Shown here piece after piece: positions 39,340-51,617 of a stretch of 64,000 nucleotides of DNA. Source of the DNA: Aspergillus flavus (taxonomy: Eukaryota; Ascomycota; Eurotiomycetes; Eurotiales; Aspergillaceae); the NCBI RefSeq assembly GCF_009017415.1, contig NC_092404.1:930001-994000 (forward strand). The letters are read 5' to 3'. Below the pieces are notes generated by a model. It did not search any database and was not told where the DNA came from. It saw only the letters and a list, made by a program, of their open reading frames with translations. Made by a program: the position numbers and the translations under genes. Every line of letters starts with the position of its first letter. The stretch's first letter is position 1.

Positions 39340-40472
39340 ATTGGTCAGAAGAGACAGAGACTTTTCATGCCCGCACGTGCACAAAGAAATGAACGAAGGG
39401 TATCTCAAAGAGTAAGATTCCAGATAGCTTACCAGGTAGAAAGAAGGGAGGGTACCAGTATCTATTATATGTATGCGCAATGATCGATACTCTTGCTGGA
39501 CGGCTGCGTCAATGAGATCATCCCAAGTCTTGGCCTGGTCAGCCAACTCAACGTAGGTTCCTCATGACCTCTCAGCATAGGCCTGTCAGGATGACATTGT
39601 ATGCAGTAAGCTCGTATGAAGTGAATGAGTATGTCTGAGTACGTTGGACAACATGTTACCCAATGCGGAAATGAGAGTGCTTGGAAGAATCCAGATTGGA
39701 TGGCTTCGGACATCGGCCCGGGCGGTGGAGACACACGACGCCTCTAAGTTCGGCGTTTGTCGGCCCACCTGTGCACATGGCGCCAAGAGCCCTGTCGATC
39801 GTTAACTATTAGGGAATGTCATGAATGCCCCAACCACCAAATTAGATCGAAACTTGACTGAAAACGGTGACTGTCTTTATATAGCTGAAGTGAATCAATA
39901 AAAGCAAATCTGGCTCACTTTTAAGTTTAGCAACCAGTCAGATGGCTGTGAGGTAGCCACCAAATGACTGTGATTCCGTGAACAAATGCCTGATGGCTTA
40001 ATCTAGGAAGCTTCATACCTGTGGTCTTGGGATAGTAGTTTGGGTGAAACATACTGTCTAGGGGTTCAGCTAGGGGGGCAATATGCTTGATCCAGCAGCT
40101 TATTCTAAAGACCCTCATATATATGTTTTCGGAGAAGATAATTTGGATGGCGTTGCTCACTGAATGTTACGTACCAAGGGCTGCGGCTGCAATGTGCTGA
40201 TTAGGAATAAAAGCACTGCCTCAGGTCATCCAGATGTCATTTTCTGGTGTTTCGAACTAGCAAGCCTAGCTTGCACACCGCCCATGGCTTGGGGGCTGTA
40301 CAACGCCGTAGATTATGCGTTGAGAATGTTTCAATTCTCAAAGACAGTGAGCCGCCACGTGTAACAAATAGGGTCTGCATACTGACACTACCCACACACC
40401 TAGTACGCACAATGATCTCTATTGAAGACCGTATTCTCCATATGGTCCCTCCTTGTTGCTATAGTCTTAGGC

Positions 40473-40503
<31 letters not shown>

Positions 40504-42327
40504 GGGGGGGAGCCCGCAGGCTTAAACCATAGCAACTTGTGGATATGTGTTACACAGAAGTGGATAAACAGTAAGCACGCATGCGCAGTATATGGTGGAT
40601 GCATAGCAATCTACTGACGATGACTACATCATTTCTAGCGAACTAGTCAGTGCCCGTCTGTTGCATCTTAGATACACGCTTCTAGACCAGCATCGAAGAC
40701 TAGAAGTAATGCCTGATTTGAAAATGATACACTCAATGTGGAAAGACAGTGTCAATGGCAGAGACCCTACCTTCAAAAGCTCATGTTTGATACGCAAACA
40801 ACCCAGAGTTAACCTTGTACAACCACAGGTTTTTGGCCCAGCTCACAGATCGAAACCATTCCTGAGGAGCATAATCAGCTCCTACTGTCTTCTCGAGACC
40901 TGAGGATGGTAACGCGGCAAGTGCCATGAAGTTGCTTGGTACCGCTGAGGCTGAAGTGGGATGGGGCTGGGATGGTACGAGGAAGCATCCATAAGCGCAA
41001 CTATGATTAAGGCGACCCGTGACCATGTTCAGGTGACAATTGATGTTTGCTAGCATAGCAACTGCCACAACATGGATACCCTTGAGACTTGAACGCCAAC
41101 CGTGAACTACGAATAAGCCACAGTACGGCTCTCTTTAGCGACCGTGTGCAACCACCAGCCGACTTTTAGCGAAATGCATTTGATTGACAGTGATGGGCCA
41201 TTTCAGGATAAGACCTTGTCTTCTTATTATTGAACATCAATGGCCGAATGTATCTCAGGTTCAAGACCTTCTCAACCTACACATTGGCGTAGAGACATCG
41301 GCGGCAGCTGTGCATCAAGGAAAAGGGGCAAGCGACACATTGCATAATATGTCCAAAAGCAGGACATAATGTCTTGTCTGGAAACCAGTCCATATGTCTT
41401 GGCGACAGACCGTCTACCATTGCTTGTCTCACACTGCAGAGAGGGGTCCACGTAATAGAGCTGAAGAATCCTCATGATACACTATGGCTTCCACTTTCGG
41501 AGAAGCATTTATTTTAGGGTCATGCCAAGGCGAAGTTCAATATAAAGCTTTTCGGCACATTTCGCACAAGAATGGACGGATCACACACGATTAAATACCT
41601 GATTGATGGAGATAGCATACGGCCCCACTGCACTAACATGGGACTGATTTATGCACCAGTGTCCCAAATCCGCCGTGTGTGAAATCGGGACTCCGCATCG
41701 ATTCACCACAAAGTCCCACCACTGAAGAACAGGAATCTGGCCTTTTGTCCGGCAGGATTTAACCATGCTAAATGAACTCACACACGATCGTTATATTACT
41801 TCGGGTGCTCGCTTTAAAGACATCCGAAGTCAGTTTCGCACAGCGACCGGACAACACCAAAGCGTTTTCCTTGCTGCCATGTTCAGAATAAAGACGAAAC
41901 ACGTATGCGGGAGTCCAGTGGATGACATACTCGCCTCGGTGATGCAGGGGTTCTTGGCTATGGGTTGACCCCATAAATCTCCGACAGGTATTCGCAACTG
42001 CCGATTTCAAAAAGGGAAACTTCGTTAGCGATCATCTTAGCGACGGCTAGTGCTCCGGTGTCCCCTGTACGTTCGTCGAGTCATGCGCGCTACGCCTTGT
42101 TTCTTCATCAACCATGGCCCTTGAGATTGGTGGAACTAAACTGATCCATCTTTTAGAAAGATTAACCAGGGGCTCTGTTCTTCGTAGCTTGTCCTTATGC
42201 CCCTCTCATGGTCTGGGCACTCGAGACTAGTAAAACTCATGTGGGAGCGAATATAAAGAGACAATGGCCGACAATATGGCGAATATACAGGAAGGGGATA
42301 CAATTTTGCCGAAAATTGACAGACAAA
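39340..42327. other. Gene-poor 3 kb region
   Basis: Only short, mutually contradictory frames, none with a motif or joinable splice sites. It contains a 26-T/10-G tract inside an imperfect inverted repeat at 40455-40536. The last part is the promoter of the lyase gene at 42328. No transposase remnant or tRNA was recognised. Confidence 0.55.
40455..40536. repeat. Poly-T/poly-G tract flanked by imperfect inverted repeat
   Basis: T26 (40473-40498) is followed by GA and G10 (40501-40510), then AGCCCGCAGGCT, itself a short palindrome. The flanks GTTGCTATAGTCTTAGGC (40455-40472) and the reverse complement of the right end, GTTGCTATGGTTTAAGCC (40519-40536), match at about 14 of 18 positions. The arrangement resembles a tiny foldback or MITE-like element, or a retroposed poly-A end on the minus strand. 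Homopolymer lengths may be affected by sequencing. Confidence 0.55.
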
Positions 42328-44560
42328 ATGTTGTCCAGAACCATTCTTTTCTCAACGTCTTTTCTTTGGGTCAGAGTCGCCAATGCGGCCTTTGGAATCA
42401 CCACCTCTGACGACTCCTATGTTATTGACGCTGGGTCGGCAAATTCTCTCAAATTTACGGTTTCCCGTTCGAGCTGCGATATTACCTCTATCAATTACTA
42501 TGGCTCGGAACTTCAGTACTCCGGCACGGGCAGCCACATCGGTTCTGGCCTTGGAAGCGCAGATGTTTCTGCGGTAGAAGATGGTGAGCTAACGATAGAA
42601 CAAGCTATCCTCTATATACTGATATCATGTCTGTAAAGGGGACTACATCAAGGTTACCTGCGACACCGATACCTTGACACAGTATTTCGTTGTCCACAAT
42701 GGCGACTCGGTCATTCACATGGCGACGTACACCACAGAGGGTTAGTTTCACGTCACAGCGCAAAGAAAGAAATTCCTGACATTCGTCTTAATCAATTCAG
42801 AGCCCTCCGTTGGTGAGCTGCGGTTCATTGCCCGCCTTAACTCGGAGCTCCTACCGAACGAGGAACCGTTCGGCGATGTGTCCACCACTTCGGGCGGCGA
42901 GGCAATCGAAGGCTCGGATGTGGTAAGTACAAAAATGAAGCTAGGGCACGAAGGTAGCTGATGAAGGCTATATATAGTTCCTCGTAGATGGGGAGACCCG
43001 TAGCAAGTTCTACTCCAGCCAGCGTTTCATCGATGACCAGAGACATTGTAAGGCACGTACTTTCTGACTGTAGCGTATGGCTAACCTGCTTCTAGGTGTT
43101 GCTGGAGACGCCCACCGTGTTTGCATGATCCTCAACCAATACGAGACTTCCTCTGGTGGTCCTTTCTTCCGGTCAGCACACTACTGTGCGTAACATGCTT
43201 ACATACTAATTTTAATAGTGATATCAACTCCAACAACGGCGGTAGTTACAACTCCCTCTACTGGTACATGGTACGTTTGACACGACATTATGCTTTTCAA
43301 TTATCTCGTTAACGAAGGCAGAACTCGGGCCACGTCCAAACAGAAGACAGACGCCAGGGTCTCCATGGGCCATACTCTATGTACTTCAGCCGCAGTGGAA
43401 CACCCAGCACCGATATTGACACATCCTTCTTCGCGAACCTGGACATCAAGGGCTACGTCGCTGCAGACGGCCGCGGAACTGTATCCGGAACTGCATCTGG
43501 CGCCGACTCCAGCTTCAAATGGGTCGTTCACTGGTACGATACCCGTGCAATAATAGCATCTAAATCTGACCACCAAAATACAGGTACAATGCCGATGCTC
43601 AGTACTGGACATACACATCTTCAGACGGTAGCTTCACTTCCCCGGCCATGAAGCCAGGCGATTACACCATGGTCTACTACCAGGGCGAATACAAGGTAGC
43701 CGAGACCTCTGTATCGGTTACAGCCGGATCATCAACAAGCAAGGACATCTCTGGATTCGTGGAAACCGGCGATACCATCTTCAAGATCGGCGACTGGGAC
43801 GGAACGTACGTGTCCTATTCCAACCCCTGCTAGCTAGCAAGCCACCCACATGGGCATAACTGACTTATCACCTCCAGACCAACCGGCTTCCGCAACGCAG
43901 AGAACCAACTGCGGATGCACCCCTCGGACTCGCGCATGTCATCTTGGGGTCCCCTTACCTACACCGTAGGAAGCTCCGAGCTCACCGACTTCCCAATGGC
44001 TGCCTTCAAGGGCGTTAACGACCCCGTCACAATCAAATTCACAGCCACTTCCGCCCAGACCGGCGCCGCTACTCTGCGCATCGGAACGACCCTCTCGTTC
44101 GCTGGCGGTCGTCCTCAGGCTACTGTAAGGAACCCCACTGCAAAACCGACTCACATTCCCATAGACCGGGAACCAAAATAAACTAACAAAAACCAGATCA
44201 ACGACTACGAAGGCTCCGCTCCCTCTGCACCCACAAACCTCAACTCCCGCGGCGTCACCCGCGGAGCCTACCGCGGCCTCGGCGAAGTCTACGACGTGAA
44301 CATTCCATCTGGAACAATCGTCGAAGGAGAGAACACTGTGCGCATCCCTCAATACCCTTCTTCCCTTACTCAAAAGTTCATAATTAACACAATCATCAGA
44401 TCACAATCAGCGTCATCTCTGGAAGCTCCGGCGATGAGTTCCTTGCTCCTAACTTCGTAAGTGCTTACTTATTTTCTTTGAGTTACTGTCTTAGCTGTGG
44501 ATTGATTGGCTAATGAATTACTTGTTTTAGATCTTTGACTGCGTTGAGTTGTTCCAGTAA
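42328..44560 (+). CDS. rglA: Rhamnogalacturonan endolyase, polysaccharide lyase family 4
   Basis: Multi-exon gene (about 12 short exons) encoding roughly 525 residues. The signal peptide is [20 protein letters not shown], then [16 protein letters not shown] begins the catalytic beta-sandwich. Later segments match PL4 order: [16 protein letters not shown], a basic site region [32 protein letters not shown], a fibronectin-III-like middle ([17 protein letters not shown]), and the carbohydrate-binding C-terminus [17 protein letters not shown]...[13 protein letters not shown]. It cleaves the Rha-GalA bond of rhamnogalacturonan I by beta-elimination outside the cell. Lys and His residues of the expected active site are in the K-x-YSSQ and HGPYS regions. 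The last intron splits APNF|IFDC. Expression is normally induced by pectin or rhamnose; I did not identify a specific site. Confidence 0.92.
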
Positions 44561-45702
44561 GAATGTGAATAGTGTATCGAGTGGAATTGTACATATTGAT
44601 TGGTGCTGGTTACGAAATGACCAGCATTTTGTTAATAGTGAATGTTTAACGGGTCTACCTTCATCAATTGGATTATTTTTGGCTTTGAGCTGGGCATCTT
44701 AATAAGGATTGTTAAAAGGATACCTATCCGGTTATACTAACACCCTACGTCCCACCTCCTAAGCCTACCCTCCGAAACAGAAAGAAACTAGAATGACTCG
44801 AGAACTCGCGAATATCCTAAAGGCTACAAAAGCTCATATAGTATCTCAACACAATCCTCACCTATTCCCGTGTTCCTCCTCCCATCAAAGGTAAGGCACA
44901 TCTCCTACAACAACTACCTATACCTAACACAATCATACCATAACTACATGGACATAGAACCGCTACAATATATACAATTCCCTAGTCTATTATCCCCTGA
45001 GATTACCTATCCTCATCACATCCCCCAAAAATACTCAAAACTCTAAAATCTATCCCCAATCCCTCAATCAGGACCCCAAGCACCAACCCCAAGATCATCA
45101 TCCAAAGACTACGGTCTCAAGGAAGACCGAAACGAGAATATCTCGGCACGGGACCTTAGGAAGGTAATCTGAAGGTTCGCTAGATGGTAGAGGCGGGAGC
45201 TTTTCTCCAAGAATGGGCGCTACAAGGCTGAACTTTGGTTCAAGTGAGGTTCCGGAGGAGGGACTAGGTACTAGGTTAGCGTGGAGATCGTAGTTTAGTT
45301 TTATTGTGACATCTTTTGTTTCTTTTAGACGGCTATTTTGTACACCGTCGTATTCAGGTAGTGCATTCTGCCTTGTGATTTTGGGCGTACGTTATCTGGA
45401 GTATATGGATGATCGTATTGATGTTGCGATGTTTGTAAAGCCATATTGCCTCTGGCCAGGTGTGAAGTACTAGTAGTAAGGCGTTGACACAGCAGGTCGC
45501 TACAAAAGGTAGTCGGTAGATATATAGCTGTGAATAGCCTCGAAGTGGGTTGTCAGTATCATCATTATCCACAGGGATTCACACCTTTCTTATAGATTTA
45601 TAGCTTGTTTATATTATAAAGGTTAATTATTCTGTATGATCATCAAGCGGAATCCGAGATGGTCAAGGCCATCTATAAAGATAAAGAGAACAAGTCTATA
45701 TC
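44561..45702. other. Intergenic between convergent genes
   Basis: 1.1 kb, AT- and C-rich around 44740-45060. A 72-codon minus-strand frame at 45354-45572 has no support. Confidence 0.5.
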
Positions 45703-47352
45703 TTACAGCCTCAACCTCCTAAGAGCAACAACAGCACCAACGCCCACAACACCAGCGCTCAAAACCCAAGTCCACCAACCAGACCGAATTTCACCCTCCA
45801 CAGCATCCTCCCCATGCACCAGCTTTCCTCCAACCCAGACACCCTTAACATTACGATCATTACCACTCCACACCCACTTGTGGATCTTCTCTTCCCACGT
45901 CTCCCATCCAAAGACATCAACTTGGCTTTCGCCATTGTCATACCGGCTCGCAGGTAAGAACCGCCCCAGATGGATCAGCTGCGCATCGAACAGCATGCCG
46001 TCGTCGAATCCACCGATATCGTTCTCCATATTGACCGCAGCTGCGCCCCCACGTGTAGCCAGGTACAGAGCCTCTTCCACGCTCAGGACGAGTTTCTTTC
46101 CTTCATCTCCTTCGCTGGCCGGTTCCACATGCCGAAGTAACCGGGATACGAGACACGCTTGTCGGACGGCTTCCAAGATACTGGGGCTATACCCGCCGCT
46201 AACATCCGTGCCGAGACCGACAGTGATTCCCTTGTCGAGGAGCTTGCGAACGGGACAGATGCCAGACCCTAGGGCAGAGTTTGACGCGGGACAGTGAGAG
46301 ACCTTGGCGCCTCGGTCGTGGATAAGATCTTGCTCGTCGGGTGATAGATGGACGCCGTGGGCGAGGATCGTTCGTGGTGTTAGAAGGCCGTATGTGTCGT
46401 ACACGTCGGCGTAGCTCTTGGCACTTGGGAATTGGCAGTGGACGTCGAGGATCTCTTGTGTATTCTCAGATATGTGCGTTTGGATGTGCAGTGGGGGTTC
46501 GTAAGAAGAGGCTAGGTCGGCTAGACCACGCATTGCCTTCGGGGTGCATGTTAATGCAAAGCGAGGGGTAATGATCGGCTTTATCATGGTTCCTTGCGGA
46601 TCGATGGAGTGGATGTACGAGATGACTTCCTTGTTTAGCTCGACGGATTCTTCGGTTGAGGGGTCAATATAGTAGGGCTCAGAGAAGTTCGGATTGTCCA
46701 TGCAAACGCGGCCGATGAGGGCACGCTGGCCGCGTTTGTGGCAGAGCGTCGCCAGCAAATTCGTAGCTGAGACATGAATGGTGGCGAAGTATGAGGCGAA
46801 GGTTGTGCCGTTAGCCAGAGTGCGCGAGACGACCTGATTGTAGACCCTGAACGCCCTGGGGGACGGGATGTTGGAAAGCGAGCTCCCGAATGAAGCCTCC
46901 ATTGGGAAGGTATACTGCTTTAGCCAGTCAAGGAGGGTAGTGGAACCAAAGAGTCCATTGTTGGGATACTGAGGTGCGTGAATGTGAGTGTCTAAGCTTG
47001 TCAGTGTCTGCATATACAAATCTATGGCTACACGCCTACTCATATGGGGCAGAAAATCGAATCACCACTTACCAATGAACCCAGGAAAGAAGAATTCATT
47101 ATGTTCTTCTCTCGCCCGGACGATCTTTACTCTCGTCCCGGATTTATATCGAGGAGCATCCTCTAAGACCCAGCTTTTTTCTTTCAAAAAGTCGCGCAGA
47201 TCACTTTCAGTGATGACAGTCCAGTCGGCACCCTTGATTCGGCCATCGGCGACGGAAACCCATAAAGCCCCCTGTTGGATAGCGAGGGCCTTCGACGTTG
47301 ACCGGGGAAGATGCACGAATACACCGACGAAGACAATATATGCGGGGGCCAT
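45703..47352 (-). CDS. Guanine deaminase with C-terminal hydrophobic tail
   Basis: Two exons (47352-47073, 46991-45703) splice as FFFPGFID|THIHAPQ to 522 residues. Amidohydrolase features are GFIDTHIHAPQY (metal-binding HxH), THISEN (metal His), LAHGVHLS (metal His) and LGTDVSGG (metal Asp). It converts guanine to xanthine and ammonia, feeding purine catabolism as a nitrogen source. Length and order fit fungal guanine deaminase except for the last ~25 residues, which after a charged stretch form a hydrophobic segment (WWTWVLSAGVVGVGAVVAL) ending in RRLRL. That looks like a tail anchor, unexpected for an enzyme usually soluble. The upstream region has GATA motifs and a CGG-N6-CCG site. A short N-terminal hydrophobic stretch (APAYIVFVGVFVHL) is part of the fold, not a signal peptide. 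Confidence 0.92.
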
Positions 47353-48358
47353 GTTGATGTTCCCTGAATCTCTCGATTCTCAGCGATATAAATTGAGGCT
47401 ACGTTGCAATGGGGCCAGGTAGCACCAGTTCAGCTCGAAAGGATCAATATGTGTCCGGTAGAAAACAAGGGATAGAGGTAGCAAGACACGGTATACGTGT
47501 AGGCTAACTAATCATGCCCAAACTGCCACTTCATAAGTTATCTTGAATTCGTCAAGTATGAAAGAATGTCATGGATTCACCTTGAATGCTGATGTGTATG
47601 CAAGGGAGAACTACTGCACCAACCAGCGCATTGACGGAAGGATGACCGTTGGAACCTTATCTTTACTACCTGACAGAACACTAATGCACTGTACCCCCAT
47701 GAGATGATATTGTGTACGTTTCAACGCTCGAGGGAGAGAGAGGCTTCTTATAAGGTCGAGACTTCATACAACAAGGGGTATGTTGTCATCCTGTAAGATT
47801 GAGCTCCTTCCAACTCCACAAGGAACCACAATCACATCTCAGATTGGACGTGACCTCGGGTCACGGCCGGTTCCGATGCCAAGAGCGGTTTAGTGCGGAG
47901 GAGATAAGATAGCCACACGCACAACAGGAGATCCGGTGGGATTCTGACCACTTGGAGGGCTGAGAAAAAGCAATCTTTTACTTAAGAGCTGAGACGGAGT
48001 GTTCACGTGCCACCTAGGGGTGACTTCCGAATCAAGCAAGCGCTGACTACCGCCCTGGAATCTGAAAGTTCAGCTCCAGCCCTGATTAAGATCAACGTGA
48101 TCAAACTATGCGATGAACAGCTGAACAGCAACCGCAACTATAGCGGCAAGTATCATTCACTTTGCTAAATAGAGTCTTTTGTACAACTCAGATGCAAATA
48201 GTAACCAGAACGCCCGCCGAATGTCTATCATGAATGTTGAATCTTGGCGTCGTGTCACCATCATTATGCCAACCCAAAACTCAAGCAACTAAACATCTGT
48301 TGAAAAAATGTATCTCGCAGGCCATAATAATAAACAATCAAACATGGGTATCATATCT
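47353..48358. other. Guanine deaminase promoter region and GCV2 3' region
   Basis: 1.0 kb between two minus-strand genes. GATA-type motifs (AGATAA/AGATAG on one strand or the other) occur at 47538-47544, 47657-47663 and 47902-47912. A CGG-N6-CCG element sits at 47864-47875. No gene seen. Confidence 0.5.
47863..47876. promoter_or_regulatory. UaY-type zinc-cluster binding site (CGG-N6-CCG)
   Basis: ACGG-CCGGTT-CCGA, one outer base off the TCGG-N6-CCGA consensus reported for the Aspergillus purine-pathway activator UaY (a Ppr1-class Zn2Cys6 factor). It lies about 510 bp upstream of the guanine deaminase start, whose product is a purine-pathway enzyme. Such a motif can occur by chance, so binding is inference. 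Confidence 0.45.
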
Positions 48359-51300
48359 CTAGTCAGTCTCCTCCACAGGACCGCAAGTGCAGAACAGGTT
48401 TTGGTCACCGTAAGCTGTGAAAGTTCAGGTTAGCTTTGCTTCTGATCAAATAAGGTAGTAAATTAAAGGAAAACTTACCATCATCCACCCGAGTCACTGA
48501 AGGCCAGAACTTCTTCTCCACAAGGTACGGCAAGGGGTAAGCGGCCGTCTCCCGGGTGTACGGGCGGTTCCACTCGTTGGACAAAAGATCGCGCTGAGTG
48601 TGAGGAGCCATCTTCAGCACGTTGCCCTCACGTGGCTGCGCGCCGCTCTCCACCTCGGCAATCTCCTGCCGAATGGAGATCAGAGCATCGCAAAATCGAT
48701 CCAGCTCCGCCTTGCTCTCCGACTCGGTGGGTTCGATCATGAGGGTGTTGGACACGGGCCAGGACATGGTCGGGGCATGGAAGCCATAATCCTGGAGACG
48801 CTTGGCAATATCGATGGCCTCAACGCCGCAGGTCTCCTTAAACTTGCGGACATCGAGGATGAACTCGTGGGCGCAGCGGCCGTTCTCATTGGTGTACAGG
48901 ATAGGGTAGTGTTCCTTCAGACGGGAGAGAATGTAGTTGGCGTTGAGCAGGGTGATCTTTGTCGCATGGGTAAGACCCTTGGCACCCATCATGTTGATGT
49001 AGTTGAAGGTGATGGGCAGGATGCTGGCGCTACCCCAAGGAGCAGCGCTGATCGGGGGCGAGGAGGATTCCGTACGCTTAGACTGAAGATATTCGCTGGC
49101 CGGGTGAGACGGCAGGAAGGGGCGCAGGTGCTCTGCAACACCGATAGGACCAACACCAGGACCACCGCCACCGTGAGGGATACAGAAGGTCTTGTGCAGG
49201 TTAAGATGGCAGACATCCGCACCGATCTCGCCAGGAGAGCAGAGACCAATCTGGGCGTTCATGTTGGCGCCATCCATGTAGACCTGTCCACCATGCTGGT
49301 GCACGATCTCGCAGGCCTCCTTGACACCAGGCTCGTACACACCAAAAGTGCTAGGATAGGTGATCATAACAGCGGCCAGCTCATCCTTGTGCTTCTCACA
49401 CTTAGCCTTGAGATCTTCAAGATCCAAATTGCTGGTCTTGGTGTCACACTTAATGGTAACAACCTTCATGCCAGCCATGGCGGCACTGGCGGGGTTTGTG
49501 CCATGAGCAGACACGGGAATCAGACAGATGTTGCGCTTGGACTCGCCTTGAGCCTCCAGATACTTCTTGATGACACGCAGACCCGCAAACTCACCCTGGG
49601 CGCCAGAGTTAGGCTGGACAGTGACTTCAGCCATACCGGTGATGTCGGCAAGTTGCTGTTCCAGATCATCGATCATCTGGGTGTAACCCTTCGCGACATC
49701 TGCGGGCAAGAAGGGGTGCATCTGAGAGAACTCAGGCCAAGAGATAGGGATCATCTCGGTGGTTGCGTTGAGCTTCATAGTGCAAGAGCCCAGAGGGATC
49801 ATAGAGTGAGCCAGAGACAGGTCCTTGGACTCCAGATGGCGGATATACCGGAGCATTTCCGTCTCCGAGTGGTGGGTGTTGAATACCGGGTGAGTCAGAT
49901 ATTCGGAAGTCCGCTCAAGGCTGGCCGGAAGAGGGGAGATACCAAGCTCCCCATCGATGGACACTTCTCCCTTGGAAGCATGGGTAGCAAACACCTGCAA
50001 AATGGACTTGACTTCGTCCCGGCCGCTAGTCTCATCAAGAGAGATACCAACCTTGGTAGAGTTCACGCGGCGGAGGAAGATAGACTGTTCCCGGGCAGCT
50101 GCAACAATGGCGTCCGCCTCTTGGCTGGTGGGCAACTCTACAGTAACGGTGTCGAAAATCGCACCGCCATCGGCGACGTTAGTCTTGATCGGAACGTTAT
50201 AGCCCAAAGCAGCAAGCTTCGCCTGCAAGGTCGAAGTCATGGACATGATGCGTTGAGCAATAGATTTCAGGCCAGTCGGGCCGTGGTAAACAGCATACAT
50301 GGCGCTCATGTTGGCGAGAAGGGCCTGTGCAGTGCAGATGTTGCTAGTGGCTTTCTCACGGCGGATATGCTGCTCTCGGGTCTGCAGAGCCAATCTCAAA
50401 GCACGATTGCCGAGACGATCTTTGGAGACACCCACAACACGGCCAGGAACCTTACGCTTGTACTTGTCTACACAAGCGAAGAATGCTGCGTGTGGACCAC
50501 CGTATCCCATAGGAACACCGAATCTCTGGGCATTACCGAACGCAATATCAGCTCCAAACTCTCCGGGTGCCTTCAAAACGGTCAAAGCCATCAAGTCGGT
50601 GGCGACGCTGAAGGTACCGCCAGCGCCATGAATATTGTCGCTCAAGGCCTGGAAGTCATAGATGCCACCCTCAGTGTCCGGATATTGAGCAAGCACACCA
50701 ATAAGATTGTCGCCTTGTTCTTTCACCAACTTGAAATCATCCGCCAGAATGTCACCGATAACCAGGTTGATGCCGAAACCCTCGGCGCGCGACCGCATCA
50801 CGGCGATTGTCTGAGGGTGGCAAAGATGCGAAACAACGTAAGCCTTACCGGGCTTCTTCTGTTTTGAAGCAGGCATAGTAGCGAAAGACATGGTCATCGC
50901 CTCGGCAGCAGCGGTAGCTTCGTCCAGAACGGAGGCATTGGCGAATGGCAAGCCCGTCAAGTCGGCAGTCAATGTTTGGAAGTTCAGGAGTGATTCCAGA
51001 CGACCCTGGCTGATCTCGGGCTGGTAGGGCGTGTAGCTTGTGTACCATGCGGGGTTCTCCAGCACATTGCGGAGGATCACAGGAGGCACAATTGTACCGT
51101 AATAACCAGTTCCGATGTAGGTTTTGCCAGAAACATCAATTTGCTTCCGGTAGACATCCAAGAGCTTCAGCATATCGGTCTCTCCAAGACCACCGCCCAC
51201 ATTATCCCGGTACAGATTCGTTTTAGCGTGAGGATCAGTAACCTTCAAGTCCTTCTTGGACAGAATGTCTGCGGGAAGCACCTGCTTTACGAATTCGTCG

Positions 51301-51617
51301 AGAGACGCCACTGGGGGGTCAAGAGTGGCCAGCATTTCCTTCGCGGCATCTGGCGAAGGACCGATATGACGTCTGGGGAAGGTGTCGAGGGGTTGAAAGA
51401 GGTCGCGGGGGTGAGGGTCGCCATGGTCAGCTACTGAGCTTGTGTAGACCGGTCGCCGCGACGGCTGCTGTGTAGCTGTGTGCAGGGCGCGATGGGTGGC
51501 GCGGAAGGGAGAGGATGGAGTAGCTCTGCGGAGTGCAATGGGGGAAGGAGCAGAGCGCAAGCGAGTCCGAAGAGCAAGCTGGCGAGTGCCACGAAGGGCG
51601 CACCAGGATGCAGCCAT
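48359..51617 (-). CDS. GCV2: Glycine decarboxylase P-protein (glycine dehydrogenase), mitochondrial
   Basis: Two exons (51617-48479, 48414-48359) give 1064 residues; the second adds the conserved ending AYGDQNLFCTCGPVEE. The first ~65 residues are Arg/Ser/Ala-rich without acids, a mitochondrial presequence. Family landmarks are FPRRHIGPSPDA, TPYQPEISQGRLESLLNFQT, SHLCHPQT, GSCTMKLNA, VQPNSGAQGEFAGL, and the PLP-lysine motif NLHKTFCIPHGGGGPG (about residue 810). The enzyme decarboxylates glycine and passes the aminomethyl group to the lipoyl H-protein in the glycine cleavage system. The start is placed at 51617 (MAASWCALRG); an in-frame ATG at 51656 could extend it by 13 residues. A 755-codon antisense frame opposite is a codon-bias shadow. 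Confidence 0.95.

Noticed and set aside
48600..50867. A 755-codon plus-strand open frame opposite GCV2
   Set aside because: It lies fully antisense to the conserved P-protein. Strong codon bias of the sense gene (few codons complementary to stops in that frame) explains its length, and its product shows no domain.
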